DNA from: Aphanocapsa sp. GSE-SYN-MK-11-07L
GTDB taxonomy: Bacteria; Cyanobacteriota; Cyanobacteriia; Thermosynechococcales; Thermosynechococcaceae
Assembly: GCA_019359715.1 (NCBI GenBank)
Contig: JAHHGS010000110.1
Coordinates: 1-39,852, forward strand
Length of the DNA: 39,852 nucleotides
Direction: 5' to 3'
Position numbers and translations under genes: made by a program. Under the pieces are notes generated by a model. That model saw nothing but the letters and a program-made list of their open reading frames with translations, made no database searches and had not been told where the DNA came from. Shown piece after piece: positions 1 through 7,533 of this stretch (positions within the stretch are counted from its first letter, which is position 1; each line of letters begins with the position of its first letter).

Positions 1-8
1 TATTACCT

Positions 9-124
9 GCCGAAGTTTCTCAAAAATGACCCGCCGAGGTTGCTGTCATTTGGGTGCCGAAGTTAGTGTCTTTAGGCCGCCGAAGTTAGTGTCTTTGGGC
101 TGCCGAGGTTAGTGTCTTTAAGCA
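9..124. mobile_element. Transposon end with 23-bp phased repeats
   Basis: Five copies of a motif GCCGA(A/G)GTT followed by TGTC(A/T)TTT-like bases start at 9, 33, 56, 79 and 102, so the period is 24, 23, 23, 23. The last three copies are nearly identical and the first is degenerate. Arrays of about 20-bp transposase sites are known at the ends of rve/DDE transposons such as IS21, Tn7-like and Tn5053-like elements. On the opposite strand the array starts 5'-TG at 124, as IS21-type ends do, and the pqqE reading frame becomes recognisable directly beyond. I infer that this is the terminus of an element lying to the left of the window. The family cannot be decided because no transposase is visible. 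Confidence 0.55.
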
Positions 125-458
125 CCCAAACGGCACCGGCTTACCCTGCCAAGCGGCGATGGCCATTCCTGGGCTAGAATTTGGCAACGTCCGCGATCGC
201 TCTTTAGATTGGATTTGGTTTGAATCGCCTGGCATGAATCAGTTTCGTGGTACAAGCTGGCTACCAGAACCCTGTCAGAGCTGCGATCGCAAAGAATTAG
301 ACTGGGGAGGCTGTCGTTGTCAAGCGTTTTTACTGACCCAAGATGCCAGCGCCACCGACCCCGTTTGCCATCTGTCGCCTCACCACGCTCAAATCCAAAC
401 AGTTTTGGCGCAGTTGCCGGAGCAAGCTGAAATGTTTATTTACCGCGATCGCTGCTAA
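125..458 (+). pseudogene. pqqE: pqqE 3' fragment (PQQ biosynthesis radical SAM protein, SPASM domain)
   Basis: An open frame of about 110 codons matches the C-terminal SPASM region of PqqE, the radical SAM enzyme that cross-links Glu and Tyr of PqqA. Recognisable pieces are LPCQAA (from 141), the IPGLEF stretch, CQSCDRKELDWGGCRCQAF with its iron-sulfur cysteines, and a final DPVC. The first in-frame ATG is at 159, but homology runs upstream of it to about 125, where the transposon-end repeats begin. The radical SAM core with its CxxxCxxC motif is absent, so the gene is truncated at its 5' side and should be non-functional unless the other part lies beyond the element. Confidence 0.75.
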
Positions 459-476
459 ATCTCTTGATTTAACGAA

Positions 477-1961
477 TCACTCGTCAGGATCGCCAAAGGC
501 AGTGAAGTGCCAGGGTTTCTTGGCCTCGCCGCTGAGGTCAAACATAACGTGCTTGGCGATCGTGTACTCTTCAAACGCATAGCGCGAGAGGTCTTTGCCA
601 AAGCCGGATTCTTTGAAGCCACCGTGGGGCAATTCAGAGCTTAAAGGCAGATGGTCATTGACCCAGACGGTGCCAAATTGGAGCGCTCCAGCCACCCGCC
701 AAGCTCTGGCCACGTCCTTTGTCCAGACGGAAGATGCTAGTCCAAACCGGACATCGTTTGCAACGGCGATCGCCTCGGCTTCTGACTCAATTGGGTTGAC
801 CACCACTACTGGCCCAAACACTTCTTCCTGCATGATTTCGCTTTGAGTGGGCGCATTTGAGAAAATGGTCGGTGAGTAGAAATAGCCGGTGCCCGTCGGC
901 AGTTCGCCACCCAGATTGAGCGTAATTCCAGCCGCCTTAGCTCGCTCGACAAAGCCGTGGACGCGATCGCGCTGCTCAGCCGAAATCAGTGGCCCCATGT
1001 CGGTGGTTTGAGCTTGGGGCGACCCCAGCCGCACCTGCTCAGAGAAGCCTTTGAACAGAGCCATGAACTCGTCGTAGCAAGAGCGCTCCACCAACAGCCG
1101 AGTGGCGGCGGTGCAGTCTTGCCCCGTGTTGACGTAGGCCCCTACGACGGCCCCACGGGCGGCCGCCTCCAAGTTGGCATCAGCAAACACAATCAAGGGA
1201 GCCTTACCGCCCAGTTCCAAATGCACCCGCGTCACCTTGCGAGCGGCCAGCTCCATAATTCGCTTGCCGGTGGGGGTGGAGCCGGTAAACGACACCATGC
1301 CGACATTAGGATGCGTCACCAAGGGTTCGCCCACGGCCGGGCCGCCGCCCGTGACGACATTGATCACCCCTGGCGGAAAGCCAACTTCGAGAGCAACCTG
1401 AGCCAGAATCAGCGTTGTCAGGGGGGTTGGGGGGGCGGGTTTAATTACGACGGTGTTCCCGGCCGCCACGGCTGGGGCAATTTTCCAAGCCGCCATCATG
1501 AACGGGTAGTTCCAAGGGGCGATCGAGCCGACCACACCGATCGGCTCTCGGCGCAGGGTTGACGTATAGCCACCGACAAATTCCCCTGCTGCCACCGCAT
1601 CAATTACTCTGGCTTGCCCGCCAAAGTAGCGAATGTTGTCAATCCCAAATGGGATATCGCCGTTGGCGACTAGCTTGATCGGTTTGCCCGCGTTGAGGCT
1701 TTCCAAGTCAGCTAGCTCAGTCGCCTTGGCTTCCAGGGCATCGGCCAGCTTTAGCAACAGCAGACTCCGCTCGACTGGAGCCATTTTTGACCAGGTCGCA
1801 AAGGCAGAATGGGCGGCAGCAACGGCTTTGTCAATGTCGGCATAATCAGCTTGCGGAACTTCGGCGATCGCCTCCTCTGTAGCGGGGTTGATCACGGGTT
1901 GCCAATTACCACTCACAGCGGCCACCTGCTCACCACCAATAATCATCTTGTACTGTTGCAT
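477..1961 (-). CDS. Aldehyde dehydrogenase, gamma-aminobutyraldehyde type
   Basis: A 494-residue NAD(P)-dependent aldehyde dehydrogenase of normal family length. The oxyanion Asn lies in PWNYP, the general-base Glu in LELGGKAP, the catalytic Cys in GQDCTAATR, and the cofactor-loop motif FTGSTPTGK is present. The N-terminal INPATEE-type stretch, the SIAPWNYPFMMAAWK region and the HGGFKESGFGKD tail resemble E. coli PatD/YdcW, which oxidises 4-aminobutanal to GABA in putrescine breakdown. The gene is divergent from an amino acid importer, which fits nitrogen-compound use, but the exact substrate is inferred. The ATG at 1961 gives the expected N-terminus. The family call is secure; the substrate is moderate. 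Confidence 0.9.
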   Translation of the reverse strand: MQQYKMIIGGEQVAAVSGNWQPVINPATEEAIAEVPQADYADIDKAVAAAHSAFATWSKMAPVERSLLLLKLADALEAKATELADLESLNAGKPIKLVANGDIPFGIDNIRYFGGQARVIDAVAAGEFVGGYTSTLRREPIGVVGSIAPWNYPFMMAAWKIAPAVAAGNTVVIKPAPPTPLTTLILAQVALEVGFPPGVINVVTGGGPAVGEPLVTHPNVGMVSFTGSTPTGKRIMELAARKVTRVHLELGGKAPLIVFADANLEAAARGAVVGAYVNTGQDCTAATRLLVERSCYDEFMALFKGFSEQVRLGSPQAQTTDMGPLISAEQRDRVHGFVERAKAAGITLNLGGELPTGTGYFYSPTIFSNAPTQSEIMQEEVFGPVVVVNPIESEAEAIAVANDVRFGLASSVWTKDVARAWRVAGALQFGTVWVNDHLPLSSELPHGGFKESGFGKDLSRYAFEEYTIAKHVMFDLSGEAKKPWHFTAFGDPDE

Positions 1962-2179
1962 GGAGAGTCTCCAAACTTAGAGTAGGGGGCGCTTGAAAAT
2001 CAATCGTTTGAGAGCCTTAAAGTCCAACCACGAGCAGCAACCGCACTCCAGGATAGACATAATTTTGTTAAAAATATTGATCTATATGCTACACGGCAAT
2101 ATTTGCTGTCAGGCTATATTTAGCTAAATTTATTTCACCAAATCGCACTTTAATTAGGGTTCAAAATATAGAGTCGCTT

Positions 2180-3019
2180 ATGGAGCCAGAACCAGCCTTA
2201 TCGTCTAAAGATGCGCCCCTTGGCCAATCCAGCCCATCAGCTCAGATGGCATTCTCCAATGCCGTTGAAGACGAGGTGGTAATTCAAGCCACTAAAATGA
2301 ACAAGTTTTACGGCGACAAACACATCCTCAAAGATGTTGACTTCCACGTCCAAAAGCGAGAAGTCGTCGCCCTAATTGGCCCCAGCGGCTCTGGCAAAAG
2401 CACCTTAATTCGCTGCTTGAACGGGTTAGAAAAACACACCAACGGCGAAATTTGCATTTACGGGCACACCCTCGACCCGCAAATGAGCGTCAAGCAACTC
2501 AGCTACATTCGCCGCGAAGTCGGGATGGTGTTTCAGCAATTTAATCTGTTTCCGCACATGACGGTGCTGCAAAACATCATTGAAGCGCCAATGCAAGTCC
2601 GAAAGATGGCTAAGAAACACGCGATCGACATGGCCGAGGTGCTGTTAGACAAAGTTGGCTTAGCCAGTAAGCGCGATGTTTACCCAAATCGGCTGTCGGG
2701 GGGTCAGAAGCAACGGGTAGCGATCGCCCGTGCCCTGGCCATGCAGCCCCAAGCCCTCTTGTTTGATGAGCCGACTTCAGCCCTCGACCCCGAACTAGTC
2801 GGTGAAGTGCTGAAAGTAATGCGGGACTTGGCCGAGGAAGGAATGACGATGGTGGTGGTCACCCACGAAATGCAGTTTGCCAGGGATGTCTCCGATCGAG
2901 TAGTGTTTATTGCCGATGGGGTAATTATGGAGCAGGGCGACCCGCAGGAACTATTCCGGCGGCCCCAGCAAGAGCGCACCAAGCTGTTTTTAGAGCGGGT
3001 GCTCTCGACCCTGCCCTGA
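2180..3019 (+). CDS. Polar amino acid ABC transporter, ATP-binding protein (GlnQ/HisP type)
   Basis: ATPase subunit of an importer. Walker A is GPSGSGKST (from about residue 67), the signature is LSGGQKQR, Walker B with the D-loop is [11 protein letters not shown], and the switch His is in VVTHEMQ. Family members begin about 30 residues before Walker A, so the first 30-40 residues here (acidic and Ser/Pro-rich) are not part of the fold. The ATG at 2246 is an equally good or better start, because no clear Shine-Dalgarno precedes 2180. The binding protein and permease follow within 100 bases, giving the usual three-component set. The substrate (glutamine, glutamate, arginine or similar) cannot be read from this subunit. 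Confidence 0.92.
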   Translation: MEPEPALSSKDAPLGQSSPSAQMAFSNAVEDEVVIQATKMNKFYGDKHILKDVDFHVQKREVVALIGPSGSGKSTLIRCLNGLEKHTNGEICIYGHTLDPQMSVKQLSYIRREVGMVFQQFNLFPHMTVLQNIIEAPMQVRKMAKKHAIDMAEVLLDKVGLASKRDVYPNRLSGGQKQRVAIARALAMQPQALLFDEPTSALDPELVGEVLKVMRDLAEEGMTMVVVTHEMQFARDVSDRVVFIADGVIMEQGDPQELFRRPQQERTKLFLERVLSTLP

Positions 3020-3102
3020 ACGGCAAGAGATTTTTTTGACCCTAGCAGAGTTTTTCCCTAAGATAGTCCAAACACTTTTTCACCAGGGCTAACGCACAAC
3101 CT

Positions 3103-4026
3103 ATGAGTCAGATCCAACGCCGCAAGTTTCTCAAACGGGCCGGCCAAACCGCAGGCTTAATCATCGCTGGCGGCAGCATCAAATCTTTGCTAGTCGCCTG
3201 TGGCGGTAATGTTGCCACGACGCCAGAGTCTACTTCTCAAACAGCCCAAGTCCCTAGCACCGGCTTAATGACCCCCGGTAGCTTGCAGTGGGGGGGAGAA
3301 TCCACCTCTGGTGCCCCCTATGTGTTTCAAGACCCAACTGACCCCAATCAGCTGGTTGGGTTTGAAGTTGAAATTGCCGACGCGCTGGCTAAGCTAATGG
3401 GCGTTAAGCAAGCCTTTGTCCAGACCGCTTATGGCCAACTGCCGGCTGCTTTAGCTTCTGACAAATTCGACTTCATCATGAACGGCTGGGAAATTAACGA
3501 CGATCGGGCAAAAACGCAAATATTTTCGGTGCCCTATTATCATTACGGTCAGCAAATTGTCGTCCGCGCCGATGATCCGCGCTTCAAGGATTATACCGAA
3601 ACCAGCGACCTCACCCTCAAGAACCTGGCTGGGATGACCGTCGGGACTGGCTCTGGCTACAAAGCGGAAGACCTGCTGCGGGCTGATAAAGCCTTAACAA
3701 CCAAAGCTTACGACGGCAATCTCCCCTTCGATGATTTGACTCAGAAAAAAGTTGATGCCGTGTTTCTAGACTTCCCGATCGTTGCCTACTTCGTTTTGGG
3801 CAGTGGCCCTGGTGGCACGACCAACGATAAGTTGAGGCTGATCGGCAAGCCGTTTGAACTCAGCGATTATGTGGTTGCCTTTCACAAAAGCAGTCCGAGA
3901 GCGACTGCCCTTCAAAAAGAAATTGACCAGGCCTTCGGCATTCTCAAAAAAGACGGCACCCTCAAGGGTATCTACGAAAAGTGGAAAATGTGGAACGCTC
4001 AGCAGGCAGATATTGGGATTGTTTAG
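3103..4026 (+). CDS. Amino acid ABC transporter substrate-binding protein, Tat lipoprotein
   Basis: A 307-residue periplasmic binding protein of the bacterial family 3 type (PF00497). The N-terminus carries a twin-arginine motif, RRKFLK (residues 6-11), a hydrophobic stretch and a lipobox LVAC with Cys33 as the probable lipidated residue. It is therefore probably Tat-exported and anchored. The body contains lobe segments such as GFEVEIADALA and ends with LKKDGTLKGIYEKWKMW, the usual family end. It lies between the ATPase and permease genes and is probably co-transcribed with them. The ligand is likely a polar amino acid; specificity is not determined. Confidence 0.9.
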   Translation: MSQIQRRKFLKRAGQTAGLIIAGGSIKSLLVACGGNVATTPESTSQTAQVPSTGLMTPGSLQWGGESTSGAPYVFQDPTDPNQLVGFEVEIADALAKLMGVKQAFVQTAYGQLPAALASDKFDFIMNGWEINDDRAKTQIFSVPYYHYGQQIVVRADDPRFKDYTETSDLTLKNLAGMTVGTGSGYKAEDLLRADKALTTKAYDGNLPFDDLTQKKVDAVFLDFPIVAYFVLGSGPGGTTNDKLRLIGKPFELSDYVVAFHKSSPRATALQKEIDQAFGILKKDGTLKGIYEKWKMWNAQQADIGIV

Positions 4027-4041
4027 GTTTGGAGTGAAGCT

Positions 4042-4707
4042 ATGCAAGCCGTTTTATCAGCTCTGCCCGATTTCCTTCAGGGAACCCTCAATACTCTCAT
4101 CTATTGTCTTGCTTCCTTTCCGATCGCCTTGGGGCTGGGGTTAGTCTTAGCCCTAATGTGTGCTTCCCCTTTCGTCTGGCTGCGGGGACCAGCTCGGTTT
4201 TTTATTGAAGTGATCCGAGGAACGCCGATTATTGCTCAAATTTTGCTGCTCTACTACGGGGTTGGGGCAGTGCTAGTGCAATTTGATTTGTCAACCCTAG
4301 CTAATTCCTGGACAGCCGGGATTACGTCTTTAGCGCTCAACTATGCGGCCTACGAGGCAGAGGTGTTTCGGGCTGGGCTGGGGTCGGTTGACCCTGGCCA
4401 AAATGAGGCGGCTTTTTCCTTGGGCATGACTTCCGACCAGAGCTTCGTTCGGATTATTGTCCCCCAAGCGATTCCGCTGATGATTCCGCCCTTGGTGAAT
4501 GATTTCATTTACATGCTGAAGGACTCGGCCGTGATCAGCGTGATTGCAGGGACGGATTTAACCTCCGTCATGAGTATCTATACCCGCCGCTATAGCAGTG
4601 ACCAAATGCCGTTCTATATGCTGGCGATGGTTCTCTATTTTGCCCTCAGTCTGCCGATCGCCCAAATCGGTCGCTACTTTGAAAAACGTCTGCGGGCCGC
4701 CCTCTAG
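4042..4707 (+). CDS. Amino acid ABC transporter permease (HisMQ family)
   Basis: A 221-residue inner-membrane permease with about five transmembrane segments. The family start LPDFLQGTLNTL is present, as is FIEVIRGTPIIAQI typical of HisM/GlnP permeases. The EAA loop that contacts the ATPase lies around EAAFSLGMTSDQSF through the IVPQAIP region. It starts 15 bases after the binding-protein stop. Only one permease gene is present, so a homodimer is likely. No obvious terminator was seen in the ~100 bases before the next gene. Confidence 0.92.
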   Translation: MQAVLSALPDFLQGTLNTLIYCLASFPIALGLGLVLALMCASPFVWLRGPARFFIEVIRGTPIIAQILLLYYGVGAVLVQFDLSTLANSWTAGITSLALNYAAYEAEVFRAGLGSVDPGQNEAAFSLGMTSDQSFVRIIVPQAIPLMIPPLVNDFIYMLKDSAVISVIAGTDLTSVMSIYTRRYSSDQMPFYMLAMVLYFALSLPIAQIGRYFEKRLRAAL

Positions 4708-4810
4708 CGCCTGCAATTTAGGCAAGGGAAGCACTTCACTTTAAGTCAAACTTTAACTTCAATCTATTGAAGACTAAAATGAAGCCATCGCGTCTCTGGT
4801 AGGATGATCA

Positions 4811-5578
4811 GTGTTTTCCAATCCGCTGCTAAAAACCACCTTACCCAGCACTGCTGACCTCCCCTGCTCGGACGATACCCCTGTGGACAACGAAGACCAA
4901 AACTTGTTGCCCAATCTACTGCTGCTGCTGCTAACCAGGATTTGGGCAGGGCGGATGGATTGGTATTTTGGCGTCGATATGGCGGTGTATCACACTACAG
5001 GCATCAGCCCCAAGGTGCCAGTTGTCCCCGATGGGTTTTTGAGCTTAGGGGTGGAGCGCAAAAAGGGCGGCAAATCTCGCCGCAGCTATGCCACCTGGGA
5101 AGAAAACGACGTGGTGCCGATTTTTGGTCTAGAAATGGTGTCTCACACGCCCCGGGAAGAGTATGACGAGAAACTGGATCTCTATGCCAAGTTGGGCGTG
5201 TTGTACTACTTGGTCTATAACCCAGAGTTTTGGCGGCGTGACCAGCATCAACCGTTTGAACTCTACAAGTTAGTCAATGGGGTTTATCACTTGCAAATTG
5301 GCGAACCGTATTGGATGCCGGAAGTGGGTTTGGGGATTGGGCGCTATCGAGGCTTGGTCGGTGGAATAGACCAGGAAATCTTGACTTGGTATGACCAACA
5401 GGGTGATCGTTATCTCAGTGCAGAAGAACTGGCTGATCAAGAGCGATCGCGAGCGGAGCAAGAACAATTACGGGCGGAGCAGGAGCGATCGCGGGCTGAA
5501 CAAGAGCAGCGTCAGCGCCAACGGCTAGAAGCCTATTTGCGATCGCAGGGCATCGATCCCGATCAATTGCCAGATTAG
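4811..5578 (+). CDS. Uma2 family endonuclease-like protein, copy 1
   Basis: A 255-residue protein starting at GTG. It has the PD-(D/E)XK layout of the Uma2 (DUF820) family: VPDGFLSLG, then LEMVSHTP and EKLDLYAKLGVLYYLVYNPEF. Residues from about 205 form a charged repeat-rich coiled coil (units of RAEQEQ and RSRAEQ), and the tail is LRSQGIDPDQLPD. The family is greatly expanded in cyanobacteria and its cellular role is not established. A near-identical copy lies at 12075-12821. The two agree over the first ~500 bases, and this copy carries 21 extra bases (7 residues) in the coiled coil. Confidence 0.85.
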   Translation: MFSNPLLKTTLPSTADLPCSDDTPVDNEDQNLLPNLLLLLLTRIWAGRMDWYFGVDMAVYHTTGISPKVPVVPDGFLSLGVERKKGGKSRRSYATWEENDVVPIFGLEMVSHTPREEYDEKLDLYAKLGVLYYLVYNPEFWRRDQHQPFELYKLVNGVYHLQIGEPYWMPEVGLGIGRYRGLVGGIDQEILTWYDQQGDRYLSAEELADQERSRAEQEQLRAEQERSRAEQEQRQRQRLEAYLRSQGIDPDQLPD

Positions 5579-5767
5579 GGGCGATCGCTTGTCCTAATCG
5601 TTTCACCCCATTACTCGTTTCTGGCGATGCCACAAGGCGATCGCTCTTAGTTTTGGATAGGTGAACCAAATTGGGAGTTTGGTCGTAGTCATTGGGCAAT
5701 TGTTTCTGTATCGGTGAGTGATTTGAGATCAGCGGTAAAATGAGGAGCAAGGCTTCTTTAGGTTTAT

Positions 5768-6190
5768 ATGCCAGCCAGAGATATCTATCACGCTACAGTC
5801 AAAACTGCATTAGTCAAAGATCAGTGGACAATTACGCATGATCCACTGACGCTGAAGTTGGGCAAGAAAGATTTTTATGTAGATTTGGGTGCAAGCCAAT
5901 TGCTGGCAGCAGAGAAAGTAGATCATAAGATTGCAGTCGAGATTAAAAGTTTTATCGGTCGCTCGGATATTGATGATTTGGAAAAGGCATTGGGACAATA
6001 TGTGTTGTATCAAGATATCTTGGCAGAAGTAGAACCATCGCGGGTATTGTATTTAGCGGTGCCAAATTTTGTGATTGAGGATCTATTTGAAGAACCGATC
6101 GGCAAGCTTCTACTTAAAAATCATCGATTAAAACTAATCTCGTTTGATCCTAAACAGGAGGTTATTCAGCAATGGATCATGCCCAATTAG
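5768..6190 (+). CDS. xisH: XisH-like protein
   Basis: A 140-residue protein with the whole XisH pattern: MPARDIYH at the start, a middle AVEIKSFIGRSDIDDLEKALGQY (shown in part), and a C-terminal LISFDPKQEVIQQWI. XisH was named for excision of the fdxN element in Anabaena heterocysts, but most cyanobacteria carry scattered xisHI pairs without such an element. The VEIKSF segment resembles a nuclease-fold E-x-K. It overlaps xisI by 19 bases. The start ATG fits the family N-terminus. Confidence 0.9.
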   Translation: MPARDIYHATVKTALVKDQWTITHDPLTLKLGKKDFYVDLGASQLLAAEKVDHKIAVEIKSFIGRSDIDDLEKALGQYVLYQDILAEVEPSRVLYLAVPNFVIEDLFEEPIGKLLLKNHRLKLISFDPKQEVIQQWIMPN

Positions 6191-6513
6191 AACAATATCG
6201 TCAGGTGATTGAATCGGTGTTGAGTGAGTACGCCGCATTGCCCTATTCCTATGCACCAATTCAGGCAGAAGTTATTTTTGACCGGACGCGCGATCGCTAT
6301 TTGTGGATGGATGTGGGCTGGGATGGCGATCGCCGGGTGCATGGTTGTTTGGTTCACATTGACATCATTGATGGCAAAATCTGGATTCAGCGGGATGGCA
6401 CAGAAGAGGGAGTTGCGGCTGATTTAGAGCGGGCTGGTATTCCCAAGGAGCAGATTGTGTTGGGGTTTCGCTCGCCAGAAGTGAGGCAATACACGGGCTA
6501 TGCAGTAGCTTAA
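6172..6513 (+). CDS. xisI: XisI-like protein
   Basis: A 113-residue XisI family member, partner of XisH. The N-terminal LEQYRQVIESVLSEYA helix, the central HGCLVHIDIIDGKIWIQRDGTE (shown in part) and the C-terminal LGFRSPEVRQYTGYAVA are all family features. Its start lies inside the 3' end of xisH, so the two are translationally linked. It appears intact. No fdxN element was recognised here. The pair may act as a mobile or addiction-like module; that is conjecture. Confidence 0.9.
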   Translation: MDHAQLEQYRQVIESVLSEYAALPYSYAPIQAEVIFDRTRDRYLWMDVGWDGDRRVHGCLVHIDIIDGKIWIQRDGTEEGVAADLERAGIPKEQIVLGFRSPEVRQYTGYAVA

Positions 6514-6633
6514 GTTGATGCAAATTGTGCAGCAATAAATTGGGGTTGACATCACAGGAAAGATTGCAAGTTGGTGATATATATGATTGGATTATGATCA
6601 AGGCATCGATCGCCTTTTACGGGGAGAGCGTAT

Positions 6634-6867
6634 ATGCAACGAGTTAGATTAGAAGAAGCGTCTCAAAAGCTGTTAGGGTTGGTAGAAGCGGCATTAAATG
6701 GAGAAGAGGTTCTTTTGCTGAAGGACAATCAACCTGTGATTAAACTCCTCTCTTTAGAACCTCAGCTAAAACGTTATCCAGCAAAGGCTGGAAGCGCGAA
6801 GGGCATGGTTTGGATGGCAGATGATTTTGATGCACCATTAGAGGATTTTAAGGAATACATGGAATGA
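6634..6867 (+). CDS. Phd/YefM-type antitoxin
   Basis: A 77-residue antitoxin-like protein. The N-terminal half (LEEASQKLLGLVEAAL then GEEVLLLKDNQPVIKLL) is the Phd/YefM DNA-binding fold. The C-terminal tail (KGMVWMADDFDAPLEDFKEYM) is the usual toxin-binding end of antitoxins paired with cyanobacterial PIN toxins. A GGGGAG ribosome site lies just upstream. The stop overlaps the toxin start as ATGA. It normally binds and represses its own promoter together with the toxin. Confidence 0.88.
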   Translation: MQRVRLEEASQKLLGLVEAALNGEEVLLLKDNQPVIKLLSLEPQLKRYPAKAGSAKGMVWMADDFDAPLEDFKEYME

Positions 6868-7154
6868 GGTTGTTGTTGGATACTCATACGTTTATTTGGT
6901 TTGTGACGGATAGTCCTCAACTCAGTTCAGTTGCAAAAGGCTTGATTCAAGTGTTTGTAGAGCAGCAGATTCAGCAAAATAGCATGGAATTGCTGCCGAT
7001 TGAAATGCCCCATCTGGCTAGGGTGGAAATGCTGCCGTTGCATCATCGCGATCCGTTTGATCGATTGTTGTTAGCTCAAGCATTGGTGGAAAATATCCCG
7101 ATTGTTGGAATGGATGTTGTCTTTGATACTTATTCAGTCCAGCGGTTTTGGTAG
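6864..7154 (+). CDS. PIN-domain (VapC-like) toxin with internal deletion
   Basis: A 96-residue PIN protein beginning MRLLLDTHTFIWF with the first catalytic Asp (D6) and ending DPFDRLL...GMDVVFDTYSVQRFW with the C-terminal acidic residues. Members of this PIN group are about 125-130 residues. Between AKGLIQ (about residue 29) and VFVEQQIQQN the usual stretch of about 30 residues, including the S-x-x-S-x-WE helix with the second conserved acid, is missing in frame. The catalytic centre is thus incomplete and RNase activity is doubtful. The ATGA overlap with the antitoxin is kept. The deletion is inferred from family knowledge, not alignment. Confidence 0.75.
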   Translation: MRLLLDTHTFIWFVTDSPQLSSVAKGLIQVFVEQQIQQNSMELLPIEMPHLARVEMLPLHHRDPFDRLLLAQALVENIPIVGMDVVFDTYSVQRFW

Positions 7155-7247
7155 TTGGTGCATTCATGGATTTGCGCTAGGGTCTGTGTACTGAATTGAC
7201 CTATTGTGACGTGTCCTAAAGTTTAGGCGTTGAAAAGCGACCCACTG

Positions 7248-7484
7248 CTAGAATTCCCAGGAAATACTTCCCTGCACCGTGAGCGGCTCTCCTGGATAAA
7301 CCCCGAAAGCGGCATTAGAATTTTCAAAATACTCAAGATTGAACAAATTTTTGACATTCAGGGCTGTCCTGAAGCGACCCCGCTTGTAGAAGATAGCCGC
7401 ATCGGTGCGAAAGTAGCTGGGCAGTGTAAAGGTATTGTCTAGGTCTCCCTGGCGATCGCCCTCAGTTTGAAGGAAGAAAGGCAC
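7248..7484 (-). pseudogene. TonB-dependent siderophore receptor, C-terminal fragment
   Basis: A 78-codon open frame encodes only the last beta-strands of a TonB receptor: FTLPSYFRTDAAIFYKRG, then LNVKNLFNLEYFE and the terminal strand LTVQGSISWEF ending in Phe. It closely parallels the C-terminus of the intact receptor next door (LPSFIRTDAAIFYER, LNVRNLFDVENF, GSLSWKF). It lies 50 bases beyond that gene's stop on the same strand. The best reading is a relic of a second, tandem receptor removed by deletion. A GTG at 7484 could start translation, but the fragment cannot form a barrel. Confidence 0.75.
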
Positions 7485-7533
7485 GATCGACTGTTTGGAG
7501 ATGGTGTTGCAGTAGGAACCATGGTTCTAAGGT

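Noticed and set aside
9-124. CRISPR array
   Set aside because: The repeats are back-to-back with only a few bases between cores, too short for repeat-spacer units, and no cas gene is near.
957-1562. 201-codon plus-strand open frame opposite the aldehyde dehydrogenase gene
   Set aside because: Composition is Gly/His/Arg-rich with no family, and it lies fully antisense to a well-supported gene.
5768-6513. fdxN-type excision element
   Set aside because: xisH and xisI occur without xisF, nif genes or recognisable recombination sites, so no excision element is claimed.
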